DNA from: F23-B02 sp963627445
Lineage (GTDB): Bacteria; Bacillota; Clostridia; Oscillospirales; Oscillospiraceae
Assembly (NCBI GenBank): GCA_963627445.1
Contig: CAVGBM010000102.1
Span: 1 to 48,025, forward strand
Reading direction: 5' to 3'
Length of the DNA stretch: 48,025 nt
The translations under genes and the position numbers were made by a program. Each line of letters opens with the position of its first letter. Positions within the stretch are counted from its first letter, which is position 1. The notes beneath the pieces are model-generated. The model was not told the DNA's origin. It saw only the letters and a list, made by a program, of their open reading frames with translations, and did not search any database. Shown here piece by piece: positions 8,958 to 15,472 of the stretch.

Positions 8958-9221
8958 ATGGTAACAAAAGAAGTAGTTATTAACAATCAGGTTGGACTCC
9001 ATGCCAGACCCGCAACTTTCTTTATTCAGAAAGCCAACGAGTTTAAGAGCAGCATTTGGATCGAGAAGGAAGACAGAAAAGTCAACGCAAAGAGCCTTCT
9101 TGGCGTTCTCTCGCTCGGCATAGTTAAGGGCACTGCCGTTAATCTGATAGCCGACGGTGCTGACGAGGCGACCGCAGTTGACACACTGTCCGAACTCATT
9201 GCATCTGACTTTACCGAATAA
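8958..9221 (+). CDS. ptsH: Phosphocarrier protein HPr (PTS)
   Basis: This is an 87-residue HPr-fold protein. Starting at ATG 8958, behind AGGAG (8944-8948), the phosphorylated histidine in GLHARPA is residue 15 and the serine in NAKSLLG is residue 46, the canonical positions for EI phosphorylation and HPr kinase regulation; a GTG at 8949 would shift both. It carries phosphate to sugar-specific PTS components and, as P-Ser46-HPr, serves as a CcpA corepressor in Firmicutes. The gene stands alone with its own promoter and terminator; ptsI is not adjacent. His15 argues against the Crh paralogue, which has Gln there. Confidence 0.93.
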   Translation: MVTKEVVINNQVGLHARPATFFIQKANEFKSSIWIEKEDRKVNAKSLLGVLSLGIVKGTAVNLIADGADEATAVDTLSELIASDFTE

Positions 9222-9233
9222 TGACTAAAACGG

Positions 9234-9270
9234 AGCTAAGGGCGTGTTTATCGACACGCCCTTAGTTGCT
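9234..9270 (+). terminator. Intrinsic terminator after ptsH
   Basis: CTAAGGGCGTGT (9236-9247) pairs perfectly with ACACGCCCTTAG (9254-9265) around TTATCG. The following TTGCT is a poor T-tract, so termination may be incomplete and some transcription may reach the next gene. Confidence 0.65.
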
Positions 9271-9277
9271 ATGTAAA

Positions 9278-10129
9278 ATGAAAAAGGAAAACAAAGCAAT
9301 ACTGCAAATGCTCACCTGCGCAGCTCTGTGGAGCATAGCAGGCATATTCATAAAGCTCATACCATGGAATGCATTCGCCATATCGAGCCTGCGCAGCCTT
9401 TTTGCGGGCATCACGGTGTTTGCATTTATAAAAATAAAGGGTTATAAGATATCAATAAATCGCCGCACTTTGACGGCTGGCATACTCATGTCGCTTGTCT
9501 ACACCGCTTTTGTCGGTGCAAACAAGCTCACCACCGCCGCAAATGCGATAGTTTTGCAATTTACCGCACCTTTGTTTATCGTTATCTTTTCTGCAATATT
9601 CTTTAAGCAGAGGATAAAGCGAGCTGACATTACGGCGGTTATATTCACGATGATCGGCATATCCATGTTCTTCTTTGAAAAGCTCGAGGGCGGCTACCTC
9701 ACCGGCAATCTCGTTGCCATCCTTGCAGGTGCGCTCATGGGCGGCATGTACATGGCCATCGGCAAGACCGACGGAGCCGAGCGCTTCAGCGCGATACTCA
9801 TCGGTCAGCTGAGCGCATTTTTGATAGGTCTGCCGTTTATCATTGCAACAAAGCCCGAGATATCGGCGCTTCCGGTTTTGTATATCGTCATTCTCGGTGT
9901 TTTGCAGCTCGGCATTCCGTATATTCTTTACGGCATGGCCTCGGAATACTGCCCGCCGCTTGCATGCAGCCTGCTCGGCGCGGTCGAGCCGCTTTTAAAC
10001 CCAATTTGGGTGCTGATATTTGACGGCGAAAGACCCGGCATATACGCACTTATCGGCGGCGTGATAGTTGTTGTCTCCGTCACGCTGTGGTGCGCATTCG
10101 GTAATAAGGTCGAGGAAAAGAATGCTTGA
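9278..10129 (+). CDS. DMT superfamily transporter (EamA family)
   Basis: This protein of about 283 residues has ten predicted membrane segments arranged as two EamA repeats; the repeat-end signatures (NAIVLQFTAPLFIVIFSAIFFKQRI and ACSLLGAVEPLLNPIWVLIF) are typical. Members export or import small metabolites such as amino acids; the substrate cannot be inferred. The longest frame uses TTG 9266 inside the upstream terminator, so I prefer ATG 9278, although no good ribosome binding site precedes either. The stop overlaps the uvrC start by 8 bases, linking the two genes in one transcript. Confidence 0.85.
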   Translation: MKKENKAILQMLTCAALWSIAGIFIKLIPWNAFAISSLRSLFAGITVFAFIKIKGYKISINRRTLTAGILMSLVYTAFVGANKLTTAANAIVLQFTAPLFIVIFSAIFFKQRIKRADITAVIFTMIGISMFFFEKLEGGYLTGNLVAILAGALMGGMYMAIGKTDGAERFSAILIGQLSAFLIGLPFIIATKPEISALPVLYIVILGVLQLGIPYILYGMASEYCPPLACSLLGAVEPLLNPIWVLIFDGERPGIYALIGGVIVVVSVTLWCAFGNKVEEKNA

Positions 10130-11936
10130 TACTTTGCTTGAAAAGGCCAATAATCTCCCGATGAAGCCCGGCGTGTATATCATGCTGGACTCATCGGGCG
10201 AAGTCATATATGTAGGTAAGGCTAAAAAACTCAAAAACCGTGTCACGAGCTACTTTAGAGGCAGTCATCTGCCCAAGGTGGCGGCGATGGTAGAGAAGGT
10301 CGCGGACTTCAACGTCATCGTCGTTGACTCGGAGTTTGAGTCGCTTGTGCTTGAAAACTCGCTTATAAAGCAGCATCAGCCGCACTATAATATTCTTTTA
10401 AAGGACGACAAGGGCTACCCGTTTATAAAGCTCGATGTTAACTCACAGTACCCCAAGTTCGATATCGTCAATAAGCCTACCAAGGACGGGGCAAAATACT
10501 TTGGCCCCTACGGCGGCAGGAGCATGACGCGGCAGATAATCGATGTCATATCCAAGGCCGTGGGACTTCCCACCTGCGGCAAGAAGTTTCCCCGCGATAT
10601 CGGCAAGGACAGACCCTGCCTTAACCACCACATGGGCAACTGCCGTGCATGGTGTCAGGGCAACGGAACGGCAGGGGAGTACCGCGCCGCCGTGAACGAA
10701 GCCAGCCTTATCCTGGAGGGCAAAACTAAGGAACTGCTTGATGACCTCAACGAGCGCATGACGGAGGCTGCCGAGGAGCTGCGCTTTGAGCAGGCTGCCG
10801 AGCTGCGCGACCGCATACGGGCGATAGACAGCCTTGCAAATAAGCAGAAGGTCATTGCCACGGCCTTTGCCGACACCGATGCCGTCGGCTTCAAGCGCGG
10901 CGCAAAGTGCTGCTTTGTGGTTTTGCATTTTAACGACGGTTCGCTAACTGCAAAGGACTTTAAGCTATTGCCCGAGCCCCTTGAAACGGATGGCGAGGCA
11001 GTTTCGGCGCTTGTGCGGCAATACTATACCGCAAAGGGCAACTACCCCAAGACCGTGCTTTTGCCCTGCGAATGCGAGGACAGGGAGGAACTCCAGCAGC
11101 TGTTTACCACGCTTGCCGGACGCAAGGTGTCCGTTGAAGTGCCGCAAAGGGGCGAGCGAGCAAAGCTATGCGAAAGGGCAAACCTTAATGCCGCCGAGGA
11201 GATACTGCGCTCGACAACTGCCGAGCAGCGCAGAGCGGGAACGCTCCTGTGGCTGCAAAAGGCGCTGAGTCTGCCTGAATACCCCGAGCGCATCGAGGCT
11301 TTCGACGTTTCAAACCTCGGCGACACGGGCATTGTCGCCGCCATGACCGTTCATAAGGACGGAAAGCCCCTAAAGCGCGATTACCGCAAGTTCAGGATGA
11401 AGGACATGGACATTCGCGATGACTACGCCAGCATGCGCCAAGCGGTCGGCCGACGCTTTGCCCGATATAAAAACGGCGACGAAAAGTTTGACAAGCTCCC
11501 GCAGCTGCTGCTCATCGACGGCGGTATAACCCACGCACAGGCGGCAAAGGGCGTGTTAAATGAGCTTGGGCTCACCGTGCCGGTGTTCGGCATGGTAAAG
11601 GACGACCGCCACCGCACCAGAGCCCTGGTAACGCCCGAGGGCGAGGAGATAAGCATAAGCACAAATCAGGCAGTGTTCTCGTTTATCGGCAACATTCAGG
11701 AGGAGACCCACCGCTTTGCCATAGAATATCAGCGCTCCCTGCGAAACGAAAGCTTCGGCTCGCAGCTTTCGGATATAAAGGGCGTTGGTGAAAAGCGCAA
11801 AAACGAGCTTTTGAGGGCATTTAAGACCATTAAAGCCATCAAAGCGGCAAGCTATGACGAGCTGTGCACCGTCGTGCCGAAGAATACGGCGCTTGCCGTG
11901 TACGAACATTATCACACCGGAGATGAAGAAACATGA
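10122..11936 (+). CDS. uvrC: Excinuclease ABC subunit C
   Basis: This 604-residue protein has an N-terminal GIY-YIG nuclease (PGVYIML ... VIYVGKAKKLKNRV), a UVR motif that binds UvrB (about 200-235), a C-terminal RNase H-like nuclease (IEAFDVSNL, LLLIDGG) and a terminal helix-hairpin-helix (GVGEKRKNELL). UvrC makes both incisions in nucleotide excision repair. The frame is open back to 10068, but ATG 10122 is the correct start: a GAGG site precedes it and MLDTLLEKANNLPMKPGVYIM fits the family. It overlaps the DMT gene by 8 bases and rsmD in ATGA. Confidence 0.96.
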   Translation: MLDTLLEKANNLPMKPGVYIMLDSSGEVIYVGKAKKLKNRVTSYFRGSHLPKVAAMVEKVADFNVIVVDSEFESLVLENSLIKQHQPHYNILLKDDKGYPFIKLDVNSQYPKFDIVNKPTKDGAKYFGPYGGRSMTRQIIDVISKAVGLPTCGKKFPRDIGKDRPCLNHHMGNCRAWCQGNGTAGEYRAAVNEASLILEGKTKELLDDLNERMTEAAEELRFEQAAELRDRIRAIDSLANKQKVIATAFADTDAVGFKRGAKCCFVVLHFNDGSLTAKDFKLLPEPLETDGEAVSALVRQYYTAKGNYPKTVLLPCECEDREELQQLFTTLAGRKVSVEVPQRGERAKLCERANLNAAEEILRSTTAEQRRAGTLLWLQKALSLPEYPERIEAFDVSNLGDTGIVAAMTVHKDGKPLKRDYRKFRMKDMDIRDDYASMRQAVGRRFARYKNGDEKFDKLPQLLLIDGGITHAQAAKGVLNELGLTVPVFGMVKDDRHRTRALVTPEGEEISISTNQAVFSFIGNIQEETHRFAIEYQRSLRNESFGSQLSDIKGVGEKRKNELLRAFKTIKAIKAASYDELCTVVPKNTALAVYEHYHTGDEET

Positions 11937-12475
11937 GAGTTATAAGCGGAAGAGTACGAGGCAAAAAGCTCAAGGAGCCCTCGGACTACAGCATAAGACC
12001 CACGACCGACATGGTAAAGGAAGCACTGTTCAACATCATTCAGTTTGACCTTGAGGGAAGAAAGGTGCTCGACCTTTTTGCCGGCACCGGCCAGCTCGGC
12101 ATCGAGTGCCTGAGCCGCGGCGCAGCATCGGTGACATTTGTCGACCAGAGCAAGGACTCTATCGCCATCGTTAAGCAGAATCTCAAGACCTGCGGCTTTG
12201 AAGCAAGGGTAGTGCAGGCTGATTCTATAAGCTTCCTGCAAAGGGGCGAAAAGTTCGATATCATACTTTTAGACCCTCCGTATGCAACAAACCTGCTTGA
12301 TAAGGCGCTTGAGATCATCAATTCCGTTGACATATTGTCGGAAGGTGGTATAATTATGTGCGAAAGTGGGCGTGAAAAGCCTATGCCGGACATGGATAAG
12401 CCTTATTTTAAGCGTAAGGAGTACAATTACGGCAAGGTCAAGCTCACCACCTACAGCAAGGAGACAGACATATGA
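11933..12475 (+). CDS. rsmD: 16S rRNA (guanine966-N2)-methyltransferase RsmD
   Basis: The 180-residue methyltransferase begins with the family motif MRVISGRVRGKKLKEP, then has the SAM-binding motif VLDLFAGTGQLGIE and the catalytic N-methyltransferase motif DPPY. RsmD methylates G966 of 16S rRNA on the assembled 30S particle. It overlaps uvrC and coaD at both ends by ATGA junctions; the rsmD-coaD pair is widely conserved in bacteria. Length and motifs are normal. Confidence 0.95.
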   Translation: MRVISGRVRGKKLKEPSDYSIRPTTDMVKEALFNIIQFDLEGRKVLDLFAGTGQLGIECLSRGAASVTFVDQSKDSIAIVKQNLKTCGFEARVVQADSISFLQRGEKFDIILLDPPYATNLLDKALEIINSVDILSEGGIIMCESGREKPMPDMDKPYFKRKEYNYGKVKLTTYSKETDI

Positions 12476-12963
12476 GTCTTGCCATATGTCCGGGCAGCTT
12501 TGATCCCATAACGCTCGGACACCTTAATATCATCAGAAGATCGGCGCAGATCTTCGATAAGGTCATCGTATGCATCATGTTTAACTCCACTAAGACAACG
12601 CCGATGTTCACCATCGACGAGCGGGTGGAGATGGTGCAGAAGGTGGTCAAGCGTTTTTCCAATGTTGAGGTCGCCACGTCTGACGGATTGCTTGCAGAAT
12701 ATGCAAAGCAGGTTGATAAGCCCGTTATAGTAAAGGGGCTGCGTGCTGCGTCCGACTTTGAATATGAGTTTCAGATGAATCTTATAAATAAGAAGATTAA
12801 CCCCGAGTTGGAGACCATGTTTCTGACCGCCAGCGAAAAATACACCTTCCTCAGCTCCTCGGTCGTCCGGGAAATGGCATCGTATGGTGCCGATCTCACA
12901 GGCTTCGTTCCCTATGAGATCATTGATGAAATAGAGAAAAAAGCTAAGTTATGGAGGCGTTAG
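12472..12963 (+). CDS. coaD: Pantetheine-phosphate adenylyltransferase
   Basis: This 163-residue nucleotidyltransferase has the PGSFDPITLGH nucleotide-binding motif and the C-terminal SSSVVREMASYG motif of CoaD. It transfers AMP from ATP to 4'-phosphopantetheine, the penultimate step of coenzyme A synthesis. It overlaps rsmD by ATGA, and the next gene begins one base after its stop behind GGAGG. Length equals the hexameric bacterial enzyme; nothing is unusual. Confidence 0.96.
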   Translation: MSLAICPGSFDPITLGHLNIIRRSAQIFDKVIVCIMFNSTKTTPMFTIDERVEMVQKVVKRFSNVEVATSDGLLAEYAKQVDKPVIVKGLRAASDFEYEFQMNLINKKINPELETMFLTASEKYTFLSSSVVREMASYGADLTGFVPYEIIDEIEKKAKLWRR

Positions 12964-12964
12964 T

Positions 12965-13474
12965 ATGAACGAGAATAAAGTTGAAGTAATGGAACTCATC
13001 GAAAACCTTTATACCATGGTGTCCGAGGCATGGGGCGTACCCCTCGGCAACGATAAATGCATTGTCGAGCGTGAAGCGGTGCTTGAGATACTTAACGAGA
13101 TAAAGACCCGCCTGCCTGTCGAGCTTTCCGAGGCAAAGCGCGTCGTCACCGCGAAGGACGAGTTTATCGGCAACGCAAAGCGCGAGGCAGAGTCTGTGCG
13201 CAAGAACGCAGAGGACAAGGCTCGTGAGCTTTTGGAGGAGCAGGAGATAGTTAAGAGAGCAAACGCCCTCAGCGCTCAGCTCGTTAACGATGCCGAGTTT
13301 AAGTCCAAGGAGCTTCGCCGTGTCGCAAGTGAGTATGTTGATGATATCCTCCGCCGCACTGAGGAGACTGTCGGCGCTGCTCTGCGCTCGATAAACGAAT
13401 CCAGAGCCAGCTTCAGAAACCTTGCAGGCGCTGCAAATGCCGAGGTCGAGCCTGAGGAAGATACAAACGAATAA
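12965..13474 (+). CDS. Coiled-coil protein of unknown function after coaD
   Basis: I do not recognise a named family for this 169-residue protein. It begins with a short helical segment (VEVMELIENLYTMVSEA), then runs from about residue 35 to 145 as a highly charged helix rich in Glu, Lys, Arg and Ala, suggesting a long coiled coil like those of ATP synthase b/E subunits or DivIVA. The C-terminus is acidic. There is no membrane segment. GGAGG lies 7 bases before the ATG, and the gene is the last of the uvrC-rsmD-coaD transcript, followed by a terminator. The position next to the dcw cluster is compatible with a cell-division or envelope role, but this is a guess. Confidence 0.7.
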   Translation: MNENKVEVMELIENLYTMVSEAWGVPLGNDKCIVEREAVLEILNEIKTRLPVELSEAKRVVTAKDEFIGNAKREAESVRKNAEDKARELLEEQEIVKRANALSAQLVNDAEFKSKELRRVASEYVDDILRRTEETVGAALRSINESRASFRNLAGAANAEVEPEEDTNE

Positions 13475-13486
13475 TTTGATTTTGCC

Positions 13487-13524
13487 ATAAGCTTCACGGT
13501 CAAAAGCCGTGGGGCTTATTTTTT
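13487..13524 (+). terminator. Intrinsic terminator before the dcw cluster
   Basis: ATAAGCTTCACGG (13487-13499) pairs with CCGTGGGGCTTAT (13507-13519), with two G-U pairs, around a 7-base loop. A run of T residues to 13524 follows. It ends the coaD-side transcript and isolates the mraZ promoter. Confidence 0.85.
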
Positions 13525-13548
13525 GCATGTAAATAACTGAAAAAGTTC

Positions 13549-13577
13549 TTGCATTTTAGTCCGATAGCTTCTATAAT
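13549..13577 (+). promoter_or_regulatory. Promoter of the mraZ/dcw operon
   Basis: TTGCAT (13549-13554), a 17-base spacer and a perfect TATAAT (13572-13577) form a strong sigma-A type promoter. The transcription start is expected near 13584, at the edge of the MraZ boxes. Confidence 0.8.
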
Positions 13578-13583
13578 TAAACC

Positions 13584-13613
13584 ACGGTGGTGGAAAGTGG
13601 TGCAAAGTGCATC
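13584..13613 (+). promoter_or_regulatory. Tandem MraZ-binding boxes
   Basis: Three consecutive 10-base units are present: ACGGTGGTGG, AAAGTGGTGC and AAAGTGCATC. The second and third match the AAAGTGKNNN box known from mollicute MraZ, and the 10-base period puts them on one helix face. They lie just downstream of the mraZ -10 element, the expected place for autoregulation by the first gene product. Confidence 0.7.
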
Positions 13614-13643
13614 GAAAACCCACGAATTTTGGAGGTGAAGGGC

Positions 13644-14060
13644 TTGACAGGCGAATATAAGCATACTCTCGACTCAAAGGGCAGGCTCTTTATCCCTGCA
13701 AAGCTCCGTGAAGAGCTGGGCGATGTGTTCTATATAACCCTCTCGATGGATAAGTGCATCTCGGCCTACAGCGCCGAATGCTGGAAGGCTTTTTCCGACA
13801 AGGTCAATGAGATGAGCTATGTTAAGCAGCGCAAAATGCGCCCGCTGTTTGCGTACGCGGCAAAGTGCGAGCTTGATAATCAGGGCAGAACGCTCATTCC
13901 TGCGCACCTGCGTGAATATGCCGGACTTACAAAGAATGTGACGGTCGTCGGCTGCAACAACCATGCCGAGATATGGGATGAGGAAAGCTGGCAGAGCGTC
14001 CACGATGCCGAGATCAGCTCGGAGAATATAGCCTCTGTCATGGAGGAACTGGAGTTTTAA
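13644..14060 (+). CDS. mraZ: Transcriptional regulator MraZ
   Basis: This protein of about 138 residues has two SpoVT/AbrB-like repeats, marked by HTLDSKGRLFIPAKLRE and CELDNQGRTLIPAHLRE. MraZ forms a ring oligomer that binds tandem repeats ahead of mraZ and controls the dcw cluster. The open frame extends back to a GTG at 13587, but that lies inside the MraZ boxes; a perfect GGAGG (13631-13635) stands 8 bases before TTG 13644, giving the family-like start LTGEYKHTLDSKGR. The next gene begins directly after its stop. Confidence 0.93.
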   Translation: MTGEYKHTLDSKGRLFIPAKLREELGDVFYITLSMDKCISAYSAECWKAFSDKVNEMSYVKQRKMRPLFAYAAKCELDNQGRTLIPAHLREYAGLTKNVTVVGCNNHAEIWDEESWQSVHDAEISSENIASVMEELEF

Positions 14061-14996
14061 ATGGATAAGCCTAAGCATATATCCGTCCTTTTGGACGAAT
14101 GTATTGAAAATTTAAATATAAAGCCCGACGGCATATATGTCGACGGCACCTTGGGGCTTGGCGGTCACTCAGAGCAGATTTTAAAGCGGCTCACGACCGG
14201 CAGGCTCATAGGCATCGACCGTGACGAATCGGCGATAGAGCGCACCGGCGAGAGATTAAAGGCTTATGCCGACAAAATGACGCTCGTGCACGGCAACTTC
14301 TGCGACGTTGCGCAGATATTAGACGAGCTCGGCATCGACGCAGTTGACGGTATGCTGTTTGACCTCGGTGTGTCCTCGCCTCAGCTTGACGAGTCCGAGC
14401 GAGGCTTTTCGTATATGAATGATGCGCCGCTTGATATGCGCATGGATAATACAAGTGCTTTGACGGCGTGGAATGTCGTGAACGAATGGCCGGAGGATGA
14501 GCTCGTGCGCATCCTGCGCGATTACGGCGAGGAACGCTTTGCTCGCCGTATTGCGTCAAGGATCGTCGAGCGCAGGACAGACAAGCCCATTGAAACGACG
14601 CTTGAGCTTGTGGATATCATAAAATCTGCTATGCCCGCCGCGGCACTCAGAGAAAAGCAGCATCCGGCAAAGCGCAGCTTCCAAGCCATAAGGATAGCCG
14701 TAAACGACGAGCTTGGAGCGGTCGAGCAGATGATGCGCACCGCGCCCGATAAATTAAAGACAGGCGGCAGACTTTGCGTCATTAGCTTCCATTCGCTTGA
14801 GGACAGGATAGTCAAGACCTCGATAGCAGCCCGTGAAAACGGCTGCACCTGCCCGCGGGAAGCCCCGATATGCGTCTGCGGCTTTGTAAAAACCCTGAAA
14901 AGCGTACATAGAAAACCAGTTTTGCCGAGTGAGGATGAGCTGAAAAATAACCCGAGAGCAAGAAGCGCAAAGCTTCGAGTTGCGGAGAGAGTGTAG
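14061..14996 (+). CDS. rsmH: 16S rRNA (cytosine1402-N4)-methyltransferase RsmH
   Basis: The 311-residue enzyme begins with HISVLLDECIENL and has the SAM motif VDGTLGLGGHS, the GMLFDLGVSSPQLD motif and the C-terminal FHSLEDRIVK block, all typical of RsmH (MraW). It methylates the N4 position of C1402 in the decoding centre of 16S rRNA. It abuts mraZ, as in nearly all bacterial dcw clusters, and is followed 8 bases later by the ftsL-like gene. Confidence 0.97.
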   Translation: MDKPKHISVLLDECIENLNIKPDGIYVDGTLGLGGHSEQILKRLTTGRLIGIDRDESAIERTGERLKAYADKMTLVHGNFCDVAQILDELGIDAVDGMLFDLGVSSPQLDESERGFSYMNDAPLDMRMDNTSALTAWNVVNEWPEDELVRILRDYGEERFARRIASRIVERRTDKPIETTLELVDIIKSAMPAAALREKQHPAKRSFQAIRIAVNDELGAVEQMMRTAPDKLKTGGRLCVISFHSLEDRIVKTSIAARENGCTCPREAPICVCGFVKTLKSVHRKPVLPSEDELKNNPRARSAKLRVAERV

Positions 14997-15004
14997 GCTC
15001 ATTT

Positions 15005-15409
15005 ATGGCAAAGGCAAGCGTCATACCCGAATTTCAGTACGAATACAGCAAGATAAGCACCCCCAAACCTGTTAAGAACCGAAAGCATAGAAGCATAAGA
15101 GGGCTTATAGCGACCCTTATAATATGCGTCATGTCGCTTACGGCAGCGGGGCTAATGATAAAGAGCCTGTTCGTGCGGATAGAGCTTGCCGAGCAAAGCG
15201 ATAAGATAACGGCTGCAAAGCAGGAGCTGAGCCAAATCGAGGAGGAAAACCGCAGGCTCAGAATAGAATACGAATCAAAGATAGACCTTGACGAAATTGA
15301 GGACCACGCAAAAAACATCCTTGGCATGCAGCGTGCCGGCGAGAGCCGGACAGAAAAGATAGACACCGATACTCAGGACAAGGCGATAGTGATCGAGCGG
15401 ATAAGATAA
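15005..15409 (+). CDS. ftsL: FtsL-like cell division protein
   Basis: This 134-residue bitopic protein has a basic cytoplasmic head, one transmembrane helix (about residues 35-57), then a leucine-zipper-like coiled coil (AEQSDKITAAKQELSQIEEENRRL) and a segment ending DHAKNILGMQRA, the pattern of FtsL/DivIC proteins. Its place between rsmH and a class B PBP identifies it as FtsL. It would form a complex with DivIB/FtsQ and DivIC at the septum and activate septal synthesis. Sequence conservation in this family is low, so the assignment leans on topology and position. Confidence 0.85.
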   Translation: MAKASVIPEFQYEYSKISTPKPVKNRKHRSIRGLIATLIICVMSLTAAGLMIKSLFVRIELAEQSDKITAAKQELSQIEEENRRLRIEYESKIDLDEIEDHAKNILGMQRAGESRTEKIDTDTQDKAIVIERIR

Positions 15410-15472
15410 GCATAAAACTTAAAGCGCCGGTATAGTATGTCTGTAGACAAACCACGGCGCAAAGGAGCAATC

